Part shown: positions 53,949 through 62,077 of the stretch, piece by piece
Layout: every line of letters begins with the position of its first letter
Position numbering within the stretch: the stretch's first letter is position 1
DNA from: an uncultured Alcanivorax sp.
Lineage (GTDB): Bacteria; Pseudomonadota; Gammaproteobacteria; Pseudomonadales; Alcanivoracaceae
Assembly: GCF_947258575.1 (NCBI RefSeq)
Contig: NZ_CAMYIV010000011.1
Coordinates: forward strand, 471,546 to 535,545
Reading direction: 5' to 3'
DNA length: 64,000 nt
The notes under the pieces: model-generated
Database searches by the model: none
The model's input: the letters and a program-made list of their open reading frames with translations, nothing else
Told to the model about the DNA's origin: nothing
Translations under genes and position numbers: made by a program

Positions 53949-55166
53949 ATGAGTACTTATATTAAAACGCTGTTCGCCTTCCTGTTGGCAACCACCCTGG
54001 CCTTTGGTCTGGCGGGTTGTGAAGCAGATGGCGACGGCAACGGCAACAACCCGGGGTCGCGTATTTCCGATCAGGATAACGACGGTATTCCGGATGATGA
54101 AGATAACTGTCCGACTATCCCCAATTCGGATCAGAGTGATATTGACGGTGATGGTATCGGTGATGTCTGCGATGACGATACCGACAACGACACTATCCCT
54201 GATGATGATGACAACTGTCCGCTGGTTCCGAACACGGATCAGATTGATACCAATGGCGACGGTATCGGCGACGCCTGTACCGATGATGAAGATGGTGATG
54301 GCATCCCCGATGACACAGATAATTGTCCGGTAACACCCAACCCTGGCCAGGAAGATGGTGATGGTGACGGTGTCGGTGATGTCTGCGACAACTGCCCGCT
54401 GGTAGCCAATCCGGGTCAGGAAGACGCTGATGCCAACACTATCGGTGATGTCTGTGAAGACGACGACGATGGCGATGGCATTCCCAACGACGATGACAAC
54501 TGCCCGGTAACCCCGAACCCGGATCAGGCGGATGTGGATGCGGATGGCGTCGGTGACGTCTGTGATAACTGCCCCAACAATGCCAATGCTGATCAGGCGG
54601 ATGCGGATGAAGACGGAACCGGTGATGTGTGCGATGTGGATGGCTTTACCTGCACCGCTGGTGGACCGTTCGAGCCCCTCACTGCCGCCAACTTTGGTGC
54701 TACCGGTGAAACCTTCGGTATATGTGTAGGTTGTGGAGTCACTGTTCCAGGCGCAGCCATTGATGAGGATAACGCGACTTTCTCTGAAATGACCCTGGCC
54801 GTGAATGTGTTAGGTGGTGCCCGTTTGACGGTTACTGAAAACGCGAGTAACAACTTCTCTGGCATGGTGAACATCGGCTTTGTGACCAGTAACCCGGATA
54901 CCGGTCTGCTTGACCTGGGTGTGCTCGGTGACTTCCTGACCCTGCGCCTTTACGACGACGGTGTGGAAGTCGACAGCTTCACCGTCGATGGGGGCTTGCT
55001 GGCTCTGGATGTGGCGGGCCTGCTTGGCGGTCCGGAGCAGACCTTTGTCGGTGTTGAAGTTGATGCGGATGCCACCGCGTTTGATGCTGTAGCGCTGGAA
55101 TTCGGCGGCTTGATTTCAGCAGACAGCGAAGTGCGCGTGCATGATACCTGCGTACAGCAACCCTGA
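53949..55166 (+). CDS. Lipoprotein with six thrombospondin type-3 repeats and a novel C-terminal domain
   Basis: A 405-residue protein with a lipobox ending LAGC (Cys24). Residues about 38-230 hold six calcium-binding repeats of the form [19 protein letters not shown]. The C-terminal 175 residues (FTCTAGG ... HDTCVQQP) form a beta-rich domain with paired cysteines (ICVGCG and the final Cys) that also ends the 908-residue protein at 58093. The domain is not one I can name. The protein should sit on the outer membrane, stiffened by calcium. It is 10 bp after the ompA gene and before a strong terminator. Confidence 0.83.
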   Translation: MSTYIKTLFAFLLATTLAFGLAGCEADGDGNGNNPGSRISDQDNDGIPDDEDNCPTIPNSDQSDIDGDGIGDVCDDDTDNDTIPDDDDNCPLVPNTDQIDTNGDGIGDACTDDEDGDGIPDDTDNCPVTPNPGQEDGDGDGVGDVCDNCPLVANPGQEDADANTIGDVCEDDDDGDGIPNDDDNCPVTPNPDQADVDADGVGDVCDNCPNNANADQADADEDGTGDVCDVDGFTCTAGGPFEPLTAANFGATGETFGICVGCGVTVPGAAIDEDNATFSEMTLAVNVLGGARLTVTENASNNFSGMVNIGFVTSNPDTGLLDLGVLGDFLTLRLYDDGVEVDSFTVDGGLLALDVAGLLGGPEQTFVGVEVDADATAFDAVALEFGGLISADSEVRVHDTCVQQP

Positions 55167-55185
55167 GTCTTTAGACTCTATATCT

Positions 55186-55210
55186 AGGGGCCTTCGGGCC
55201 CCTTTTTTAT
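55186..55210 (+). terminator. Intrinsic terminator after the ompA / type-3-repeat operon
   Basis: A 7-bp stem AGGGGCC / GGCCCCT with loop TTCG, followed by a T-run, 20 bp after the stop. Confidence 0.92.
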
Positions 55211-55357
55211 TGCTTCGGTATTGTTCAATTCATGCTGATCTATTGGGCCTTGACCCCACTGTGACAAAATAATCGCCTGATTCGCCCTGAATCGTTACTC
55301 TGTCTATAAGGGTCATTCTGGCCTCAAGAATGATAATCAGTGCAGTAAGGGGGCATC

Positions 55358-57442
55358 ATGCGAAGCCGTATTTTTCTGACAGTGTGTCTGTTGGTTTCTC
55401 TGTTGGCAGGTTGCGACAAGGAGCCTGGGGTCGGCGAAGTCGTCAGCACCTTCAACAACTACGAAGAAACCGGCGATTTGCCTGCCTTGCAGGAGCGTGG
55501 TTACGTCCGCCTGCTGGCTCCCCGTTTTGATGAGCCCTCCGGCCTGCCCAGGCAGGGGGTTCCTGCCAGAGAATATCAGGCCCAGGCCGAGGCGTTTGTC
55601 AGGCACCTGGGGCTGCAGCCTCGCTGGGTCTATGCGGAAAGTTTTGCCGAGCTGGGCGCACTCATCAATGCGGGTGCTGCCGACGTGATCGTGACGAACT
55701 ACTCGGTGACGAAAGACAGACAGAAAACCCTGGCATTCTCTACGCCGGTAAATGCGGTGCAGGAAAACCTCGTTGTTCCTGCAGAGAAGGCAGATCTGAC
55801 TCTGACCAAGCTGAAAAACCTCACTATTTCGGTTCCGGAAGGGACCTCTTACCAGGAAACCGCAGAAAAACTGGCCCGGCGCCATGACAACATTTCGGTG
55901 GATGTGCTCGATGCCAATCTTTCCGACGAAGAACTGGTCGAGGGAGTGGAGTCCGGTGAGTTGGCTGCCACCATTATCGACAGCAACATGCTGGATGCCC
56001 TCATCAGCCCTGATGCCGAGGTAGCTATCGGCCCAGTGGTGAACCGCAAGCGGCGCATTGCCTGGGCAGTGAGGCAAGACAGTACCGAGCTGCTTGATCG
56101 CATCAATCAGTACATAACCAGTGAGCGGGTTATGTCTTCCGTCAAAGAACAGGAAAAGCGTGACTGGGCGGCGATCAAGAAGCAGGGCGTTCTGCGCGTC
56201 ATTACCTCCAACAACCCCGCCAGTTATTTCATGTGGCGTGGTGAGCTGATGGGATTCGACTACGACCTGATCAACGACTTTGCCAAGAAGCATCGGCTGC
56301 GCGTCAGTGTTGTTGTCCGCGACAGCCCTTCAGCCATGTTTGCAGCGCTGCAGGCCGGGGAGGGCGATGTCATTGCGGCCTCCATGACCATTACCGAGGA
56401 TCGCCAGAAACAAGGCTGGATGTTCAGTGACCGTTATTTGGAGGTCAACGAGCAATTGATCGGTCGTTCGGATGAAGCGCCCCTGGAAAATATCGGTCAG
56501 TTGGCCGGTCGTACCGTGGCCGTCAACCCGGAAACCGCCTATTACGACACCCTGCAGTCGCTTAGAGAGAGTGATTTCCCCTTTATCGTTCAGGAGGTGC
56601 CAGGCGCCAGCACCGAGATGCTGATTAATGCCGTGGCCAACGGTGAATACGATCTGACCATGGCCGATAGTCACCTGGCAGCCATGGAGTCCACCTATCG
56701 TGAAGATATTGCTGTGTTGTTTGAATTCGAGCCCGCCAAGGAGATTGGCTGGGGCCTGCGCCCTGAACAGCAGGCACTGGAAGAGCAACTCAACAGCTAC
56801 ATCGCCCGCCATTATCGGGGCCTGAACTACAACATTACCTACAACCGCTACTTCCGTGAGAAAAAAACCATCAATACCCACGAGGCCTATCGGGTTGGCT
56901 CGGGGAAAGCCATTTCTCCCTACGACGAGCTGGTTAAAAGCGAGGCCCTTAAATATGGGCTGGATTGGCGCCTGATTACCTCGCAGATGTACCAGGAAAG
57001 CCGGTTCAATCCCAAGGCTCGCTCGTTTGCGGGTGCGCAGGGGTTGCTGCAAGTGATGCCGCGTACCGGGCGCCAACTCGGCTACAGCAACCTGACTCGG
57101 CCAGAGAATGGAGTAGCGGCAGGGGTCGCCTATATGGACTGGCTGGAACAGCGTTTCCCGGCACGTCTGGATCTGGCGGAGAAACTCTATTTTACCCTGG
57201 CCGCCTACAATGCCGGGCACGGCCATGTGGAAGATGCGCGCCGCCTGGCGGAACGTCTGGGCAAGGATCCGGATAAATGGTTCGGCAACGTGGAAGAGGC
57301 CATGTTGTTGCTTTCCCGGCCGGAGTACGCCCGTCAGGCTCGCTACGGCTATGTGCGCGGGGCGGAGCCGGTGAAATATGTCAGGCAGATCAAAAATCGT
57401 TATCTGGGCTATGTGTCGGCCCTGGAGGAAGAAGAGGGCTAA
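55358..57442 (+). CDS. MltF-like membrane-bound lytic transglycosylase with two solute-binding domains
   Basis: A 694-residue lipoprotein (lipobox LLAGC, Cys19). Two tandem type-3 solute-binding domains lie at about 45-265 and 275-510, then an SLT lytic transglycosylase domain at about 520-690. The catalytic glutamate is Glu547 in SQMYQESRFNP, and AGAQGLLQVMPRTG and LAAYNAGHGHVEDAR are standard. Known MltF has one solute-binding domain and about 500 residues, so this is an extended form. Asp20 follows the lipid cysteine, an inner-membrane retention signal in E. coli. It should cleave glycan strands in peptidoglycan, perhaps sensing a ligand. It is flanked by calcium-repeat genes. Confidence 0.87.
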   Translation: MRSRIFLTVCLLVSLLAGCDKEPGVGEVVSTFNNYEETGDLPALQERGYVRLLAPRFDEPSGLPRQGVPAREYQAQAEAFVRHLGLQPRWVYAESFAELGALINAGAADVIVTNYSVTKDRQKTLAFSTPVNAVQENLVVPAEKADLTLTKLKNLTISVPEGTSYQETAEKLARRHDNISVDVLDANLSDEELVEGVESGELAATIIDSNMLDALISPDAEVAIGPVVNRKRRIAWAVRQDSTELLDRINQYITSERVMSSVKEQEKRDWAAIKKQGVLRVITSNNPASYFMWRGELMGFDYDLINDFAKKHRLRVSVVVRDSPSAMFAALQAGEGDVIAASMTITEDRQKQGWMFSDRYLEVNEQLIGRSDEAPLENIGQLAGRTVAVNPETAYYDTLQSLRESDFPFIVQEVPGASTEMLINAVANGEYDLTMADSHLAAMESTYREDIAVLFEFEPAKEIGWGLRPEQQALEEQLNSYIARHYRGLNYNITYNRYFREKKTINTHEAYRVGSGKAISPYDELVKSEALKYGLDWRLITSQMYQESRFNPKARSFAGAQGLLQVMPRTGRQLGYSNLTRPENGVAAGVAYMDWLEQRFPARLDLAEKLYFTLAAYNAGHGHVEDARRLAERLGKDPDKWFGNVEEAMLLLSRPEYARQARYGYVRGAEPVKYVRQIKNRYLGYVSALEEEEG

Positions 57443-57558
57443 GCGTTTGTGCCGCCCAGGGCTGAATGCCCGGTAAATGGATATTTTACAAAATCGCCAT
57501 GGAAAAGCGTCATGGCAGCCCCATGATAAGGGTACCCATTCATTGAAAGGAGATTGTG

Positions 57559-57846
57559 ATGGATCGCAATGCTTTCATCGAAAAGATTAAAGGTAAGCTC
57601 AACGAACTGGATAATGAATTTGACCAGTTGCAAGTCAAGGCGGACAAGGCCAGCGAAGACGTTCGTCACAAATGGGAAAGCCGTAAGCTGGAACTGAAAG
57701 AAAAACGTCAGGAATTGGCGGCTCGGCTGGATGAACTCCGTAATGACAGCAATGCCCGCTGGGAAGATGTTAAAGCCAGCGTGGAAAAGACCTGGGACAG
57801 CACTCTGGAAGGGTTGAAGGACATCAAGAACAACCTTCTCAAATAA
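57559..57846 (+). CDS. Small coiled-coil protein
   Basis: A 95-residue protein that is almost wholly charged alpha-helix: MDRNAFIEKIKGKLNELDNE ... KASEDVRHKWESRKLELKEK, with a second helix ending TLEGLKDIKNNLLK. A coiled coil or helical hairpin is clear; the pattern is like small stress-related coiled-coil proteins, but I cannot name a family. There is no signal peptide. The ribosome-binding site AAGGAG lies just upstream. GTG and ATG starts adjoin and the ATG is preferred. It is followed by a terminator, so it is a single-gene transcript. Confidence 0.78.
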   Translation: MDRNAFIEKIKGKLNELDNEFDQLQVKADKASEDVRHKWESRKLELKEKRQELAARLDELRNDSNARWEDVKASVEKTWDSTLEGLKDIKNNLLK

Positions 57847-57881
57847 GTCTCAGTCAAACTTAATATCTACGATGTTGGGAA

Positions 57882-57912
57882 AAGCGTGCCAATTTATTGG
57901 CGCGCTTTTTTT
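57882..57912 (+). terminator. Intrinsic terminator after the coiled-coil gene
   Basis: A 10-bp stem AGCGTGCCAA / TTGGCGCGCT (one T-G pair) with loop TTTA, then a T-run. The AT-rich 180 bp that follow hold the leader of the next gene; no other feature is seen there. Confidence 0.88.
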
Positions 57913-58092
57913 ATGAAAAATTCATACCGCCGATCGCGCAATTTTCAACAACTGTCATGCCAACTGTAAAAGAACAGTTTGTAACTGTATTCCCTTTCCA
58001 AAACACAACAGAATTTCAACAGTGATATTGACGGAAAATTCACATCCGAGAGTAACCTGTGAAGAAGTAAGCACTGTCTAGGGAGTAGTGGC

Positions 58093-60819
58093 ATGAAGAA
58101 TCAGGGACGATTTTATATAGCTTGGTTGATACCGGTTGTGCTGTTAGTGGGCAGCCTGGGCTTGTCGGGGTGTGGTGCGGACGGGGATGGCTCTCGATCT
58201 CAGCCTCCCGTTAATCGTGACACCGATCAGGACGGCGATAATGTTCCGGATAACCGTGACAACTGTCCGTCTGTCAGTAACCCTGGCCAGGCCGATACGG
58301 ATGGTGATGGCCTCGGCGATGCCTGCGATAACGATGCTGACGGCGACACCATCCTCAACAGCAATGATAACTGCCCGGCTGTGGCCAATACGGACCAGAC
58401 CGATACGGATGGCGATGGTGTGGGTGATGCCTGTGACACGGATACGGACACCGATGGCGACGGGGTCGATGGTGGCGTGGATAACTGTCCGGCGGTGGCC
58501 AATCCCGGTCAGACAGACACCGACAGTGATGGCAATGGCGATGCCTGTGATACGGACGATGACAATGATGGGGTGGAGGACAGCACAGATAACTGCCCAC
58601 TGACCAGCAACCCGGATCAAACCGATACGGATGGCAACGGCATTGGTGATGCCTGCGATATGGACAGCGACGGGGACGGCATCAGTGATGATCTGGATAA
58701 CTGCCCGAATACTGCCAATGTGAACCAGACTGATACCGACAGCGACGGTCTTGGTGATGTCTGCGATGCCGATGACGATGGTGATGGCGTCAATGACAGC
58801 ACGGACAACTGCCCGCTGATCAGTAACCCGGATCAGGCCGACAGTGATGGTGATGGCATTGGTGATGCCTGCGATACCGGTAATACCGACAGCGACGGTG
58901 ATGGTGTCGACGATGATGCGGATAACTGCCCGGCGGTGGCCAACGCCGGGCAGGAAGATCTGGATGGTGATGGTACCGGTGATGCCTGCGATGACGACAC
59001 CGATGGTGATGGTGTGGCCGATGCGCTGGATAACTGTCCGCTTACTGCAAATTCAACCCAGCTGGATGTGGATCTGGACGGCCAGGGTGATGCCTGCGAC
59101 AGCGATGATGACGGCGATGGCGTTGATGATGGCGCCGATAACTGTCCAACGGTAAGCAACCCGGACCAGGCCGACAGTGATGGTGATGGCATTGGTGATA
59201 GCTGTGACCTTGATCTGGACGGTGATGGCGTCGATGACCTGAGCGACAACTGCCCGTTGATTGCCAACCCTGACCAGCTGGACTCTGATGGTGATGGTCT
59301 GGGCGACGGCTGTGATCCGGATGATGACAATGATCTGGTGCTGGACGTGTTGGATAACTGCCCGTTGACGGCCAACACCGACCAGGCGGATGCGGACGCT
59401 GATGGTGTCGGCGATGCCTGCGACAGCAACACCGATACCGATGGTGATGGCGTTGATGATGGCATTGATAACTGTCCCGCCGTTGGTAACCCGGATCAGG
59501 CTGACGCAGATGGGGATGGTATTGGCGATGCCTGTGATCCACTGACCGACAGTGATGGCGATGGTGTAGCGGACGATATGGATAACTGCCCCGATGTCGC
59601 TAATGCGGACCAGGCTGACAATGACGGCGATGGTCAGGGCGACGCCTGCGATACCGATGACGACAATGATGCCGTTCCTGACCTACTCGACAACTGCCCC
59701 AACGATGCCAATGCCACACAGCTGGATGCTGATCTGGATGGCATCGGTGATGTCTGTGATACCGATGACGATAATGACGGCGTGGACGACGCCGATGATA
59801 ACTGTCCCACAGTCAGTAACCCGGATCAGGCTGATGGTGATGGTGACGGCATTGGTGACAGCTGTGACGTGGATCTGGATGGCGACGGCGTGGATGACCT
59901 CAGTGATAATTGCCCGCTGATTGCCAATGCCGACAAGGTAGATTCCGATGGGGATGGCCTGGGCGATGTCTGTGACCCGGATGATGACAATGATCTGGTG
60001 CTGGATGGCCTGGATAATTGTCCGCTGACGGCCAATACGGATCAGGCCGACATTGATGGCGATGGCATTGGTGATGCCTGCGATACGGTGAACGACAGTG
60101 ATGGCGATGGCGTGGCAGACGAAATGGACAACTGCCTGAATACAGCCAACCCGGACCAGGCTGATGCCGACAGTGACGGCGTGGGTGACGCCTGTGATAT
60201 GGATGCCGACAATGACGGCGTTGACGATGACGTGGACAACTGCCCGAATAACGCCAACGCGGATCAAGCGGATGCGGATGGTGATGGCCTGGGGGATGTC
60301 TGCGATGCCGAGTTCACCTGTAGTGGTGCCTCCGGCAATGGCCTGGAACCGCTGCTGGCGCCCACGGCAACGGCTTCCGGTGGTGGTGTCGGGTTGTGTG
60401 TCCTTTGTGGCCTGCAGGATGCGGCATTGGCCGTGGATGATCAGGTGCCAACGGCAGCACAGCTTTTCGTTACCCTCGGTGCCCTGGGTGGCGGAACCCG
60501 CCTCAATGTGGACAGCGGTGAAAGCTTCAGTGGTTCCAGCCGGGCCGGCTTTACCGTGAGCAATAGTGCCGACCTGCTGGATCTGGGTGTGCTGGATCAG
60601 ATAACCGTGAGCTTGCTGAGCAATGGCACCGTGGTGGAGACCTCCGGCAGCGGTGGCTTGCTGAATTTGCAGCTGTTGACCCTGGGTGGCTTTGATCAGC
60701 AGTTCCTGTTCGTGGATACCACTGAGACATTCGATACCCTGCGTGTCGATCTCTCAGCCACGGTGGGTCTGCTGAGCGATCTGAATGTTCACCAGAGCTG
60801 CGTCGGGCCCACGCCCTGA
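58093..60819 (+). CDS. Large lipoprotein with 19 thrombospondin type-3 repeats
   Basis: A 908-residue protein with a lipobox GLSGC (Cys27). Residues about 40-740 comprise 19 calcium-binding repeats of about 35-40 residues (DNCP....[14 protein letters not shown]). Repeats 8-11 and 14-17 are close copies at an offset of exactly 660 bp, showing an internal duplication. Repeat 18 has DNCL in place of DNCP. The C-terminal domain (about 741-908, FTCSGASG ... HQSCVGPTP) is homologous to that of the gene at 53949. The rod is very acidic and should extend from the outer membrane when calcium is bound, as in sea water. Adhesion or matrix structure is inferred. Confidence 0.87.
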   Translation: MKNQGRFYIAWLIPVVLLVGSLGLSGCGADGDGSRSQPPVNRDTDQDGDNVPDNRDNCPSVSNPGQADTDGDGLGDACDNDADGDTILNSNDNCPAVANTDQTDTDGDGVGDACDTDTDTDGDGVDGGVDNCPAVANPGQTDTDSDGNGDACDTDDDNDGVEDSTDNCPLTSNPDQTDTDGNGIGDACDMDSDGDGISDDLDNCPNTANVNQTDTDSDGLGDVCDADDDGDGVNDSTDNCPLISNPDQADSDGDGIGDACDTGNTDSDGDGVDDDADNCPAVANAGQEDLDGDGTGDACDDDTDGDGVADALDNCPLTANSTQLDVDLDGQGDACDSDDDGDGVDDGADNCPTVSNPDQADSDGDGIGDSCDLDLDGDGVDDLSDNCPLIANPDQLDSDGDGLGDGCDPDDDNDLVLDVLDNCPLTANTDQADADADGVGDACDSNTDTDGDGVDDGIDNCPAVGNPDQADADGDGIGDACDPLTDSDGDGVADDMDNCPDVANADQADNDGDGQGDACDTDDDNDAVPDLLDNCPNDANATQLDADLDGIGDVCDTDDDNDGVDDADDNCPTVSNPDQADGDGDGIGDSCDVDLDGDGVDDLSDNCPLIANADKVDSDGDGLGDVCDPDDDNDLVLDGLDNCPLTANTDQADIDGDGIGDACDTVNDSDGDGVADEMDNCLNTANPDQADADSDGVGDACDMDADNDGVDDDVDNCPNNANADQADADGDGLGDVCDAEFTCSGASGNGLEPLLAPTATASGGGVGLCVLCGLQDAALAVDDQVPTAAQLFVTLGALGGGTRLNVDSGESFSGSSRAGFTVSNSADLLDLGVLDQITVSLLSNGTVVETSGSGGLLNLQLLTLGGFDQQFLFVDTTETFDTLRVDLSATVGLLSDLNVHQSCVGPTP

Positions 60820-60843
60820 CCGGCGCTCACTTGCGCAACCAAA

Positions 60844-60873
60844 AAACGGGAAGCTTAGGCTTCCCGTTTTTTT
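60844..60873 (+). terminator. Intrinsic terminator after the 19-repeat lipoprotein gene
   Basis: An 11-bp perfect stem AAACGGGAAGC / GCTTCCCGTTT with loop TTAG, then TTTTA. The A-run on the left also lets it serve the convergent hydrolase gene. Confidence 0.93.
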
Positions 60874-60935
60874 AGGTATCTGGAGAGTGGCTGACCTGTC
60901 TGTTGGCGCCTTGCCGGCAGACAGGTTGTGTTGTG

Positions 60936-61868
60936 TCAGTGCTTGGTTGCCAGAGGCGCAAGCCATTGACTGAGCGCATCGAGTACCTGATCGCGACAAT
61001 GATCATTGAGGATCTCGTGGCGCCCTTCAGGCCAGAAGTGAGCGGTCAATGGCTGCTCCATGGTATGCAATACCTGCTCCAGGGCCATCATGCCCTTGCC
61101 CATGTCGCTCATGGGGTCCTGCTCGCCACCCAGCAGCAGGACCGGGAGTTGGTCGGGGAGCTCGGCGAGCTGCACGATGCTGTGGATCTGACGTAGTCCT
61201 TCGATCAACTGGCACCAGGATTCGGTGGTGCAATCGAAGCCACACAGGTCGTCGTCCAGATAGCGCTGTACCTGATCGCGGTCGTTACTCAGCCAGTCGA
61301 ACTCGGTACTCGGGTCCGGCACGCGGCGAGCCCAGGCACCAAAGGTCATTCTGCGAATCAACGGGCTCACCCCACGCTTGCCATTACGACGGCGGGTCAG
61401 CTTCACGGGCAGGCTCATCAGGGTGTAATAGGCTGCCGGGTGGTAATCGCTGGCGCATAGCACCAGCCCCGACAGATTCTCACCGGTGCGTTGAGCTGCT
61501 GCGAGGGCAATGAAAGAGCCCATGCTGTGGCCGCCAAGCACGCAGGGCAGACCCGGGTGCGTTTCACGGGCCATGGCGATCACCGCGTTGGCATCCTGCA
61601 CCAGGCAGTCCCAGCCGTTGTCGTCACCGAAATGCCCTTTGGGGCATGCCTCGCTGACACTCAGGCCATGGCCACGATGATCCGGACAATACAGATGCCA
61701 GCCCTGCTCGTTGAGTGCCTTTGCCAGCGGCTCATAGCGGGCACCATGCTCCGCCATGCCGTGCAGCCAGACCATGATTCCCTTTGACGTTGCAGCCTCG
61801 GTGGGCCAGTGGTGGATAGCGGTGGAATGGCCGTCGCCCGTGTTCAGGTAGCGCATCTGCTTGCTCAT
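60936..61868 (-). CDS. Alpha/beta hydrolase, monoacylglycerol lipase-like
   Basis: A 310-residue serine hydrolase. WLHGMAEHGARYEPLAKAL is the oxyanion region, CPDHRGHGLS precedes the nucleophile loop, and GHSMGS has Ser115. The Asp in LLLGGEQDPMSDMG and the His in WPEGRHEILND complete the triad. This pattern is the monoglyceride lipase / lysophospholipase (Hydrolase_4) type. No signal peptide is present. It should act on small lipid esters. It is divergent from the M61 peptidase with about 200 bp between starts and ends after a shared terminator. Confidence 0.87.
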   Translation of the reverse strand: MSKQMRYLNTGDGHSTAIHHWPTEAATSKGIMVWLHGMAEHGARYEPLAKALNEQGWHLYCPDHRGHGLSVSEACPKGHFGDDNGWDCLVQDANAVIAMARETHPGLPCVLGGHSMGSFIALAAAQRTGENLSGLVLCASDYHPAAYYTLMSLPVKLTRRRNGKRGVSPLIRRMTFGAWARRVPDPSTEFDWLSNDRDQVQRYLDDDLCGFDCTTESWCQLIEGLRQIHSIVQLAELPDQLPVLLLGGEQDPMSDMGKGMMALEQVLHTMEQPLTAHFWPEGRHEILNDHCRDQVLDALSQWLAPLATKH

Positions 61869-62077
61869 AACATTCTCCGGCGGCGCGGTCAGTGGACAGG
61901 TTGATGCCTGTGATATTAAGGCGTCGTCGGCGAGGATAAGTGCTCAACCGGCAGCCTGCCGGCCAGGCCTCCTGAGCCTGTTCCGGACCATGGCATAATA
62001 ACAGCTATGGCAACAGGGTGATGCAGCAACTACCATGCCGGACGCTGTTGTACGCTGCCCGATTTCCAGGAGAGACC

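Noticed and set aside
58833..59465. Ser/Pro-rich open frame opposite the calcium-repeat gene
   Set aside because: It is the antisense of GAT/GGT-rich repeats and has no start signal or domain.
58240..60300. Regularly spaced repeats that might look like a CRISPR or a DNA-level tandem array
   Set aside because: They are codons of protein repeats, vary at synonymous sites and have no constant repeat/spacer pattern.
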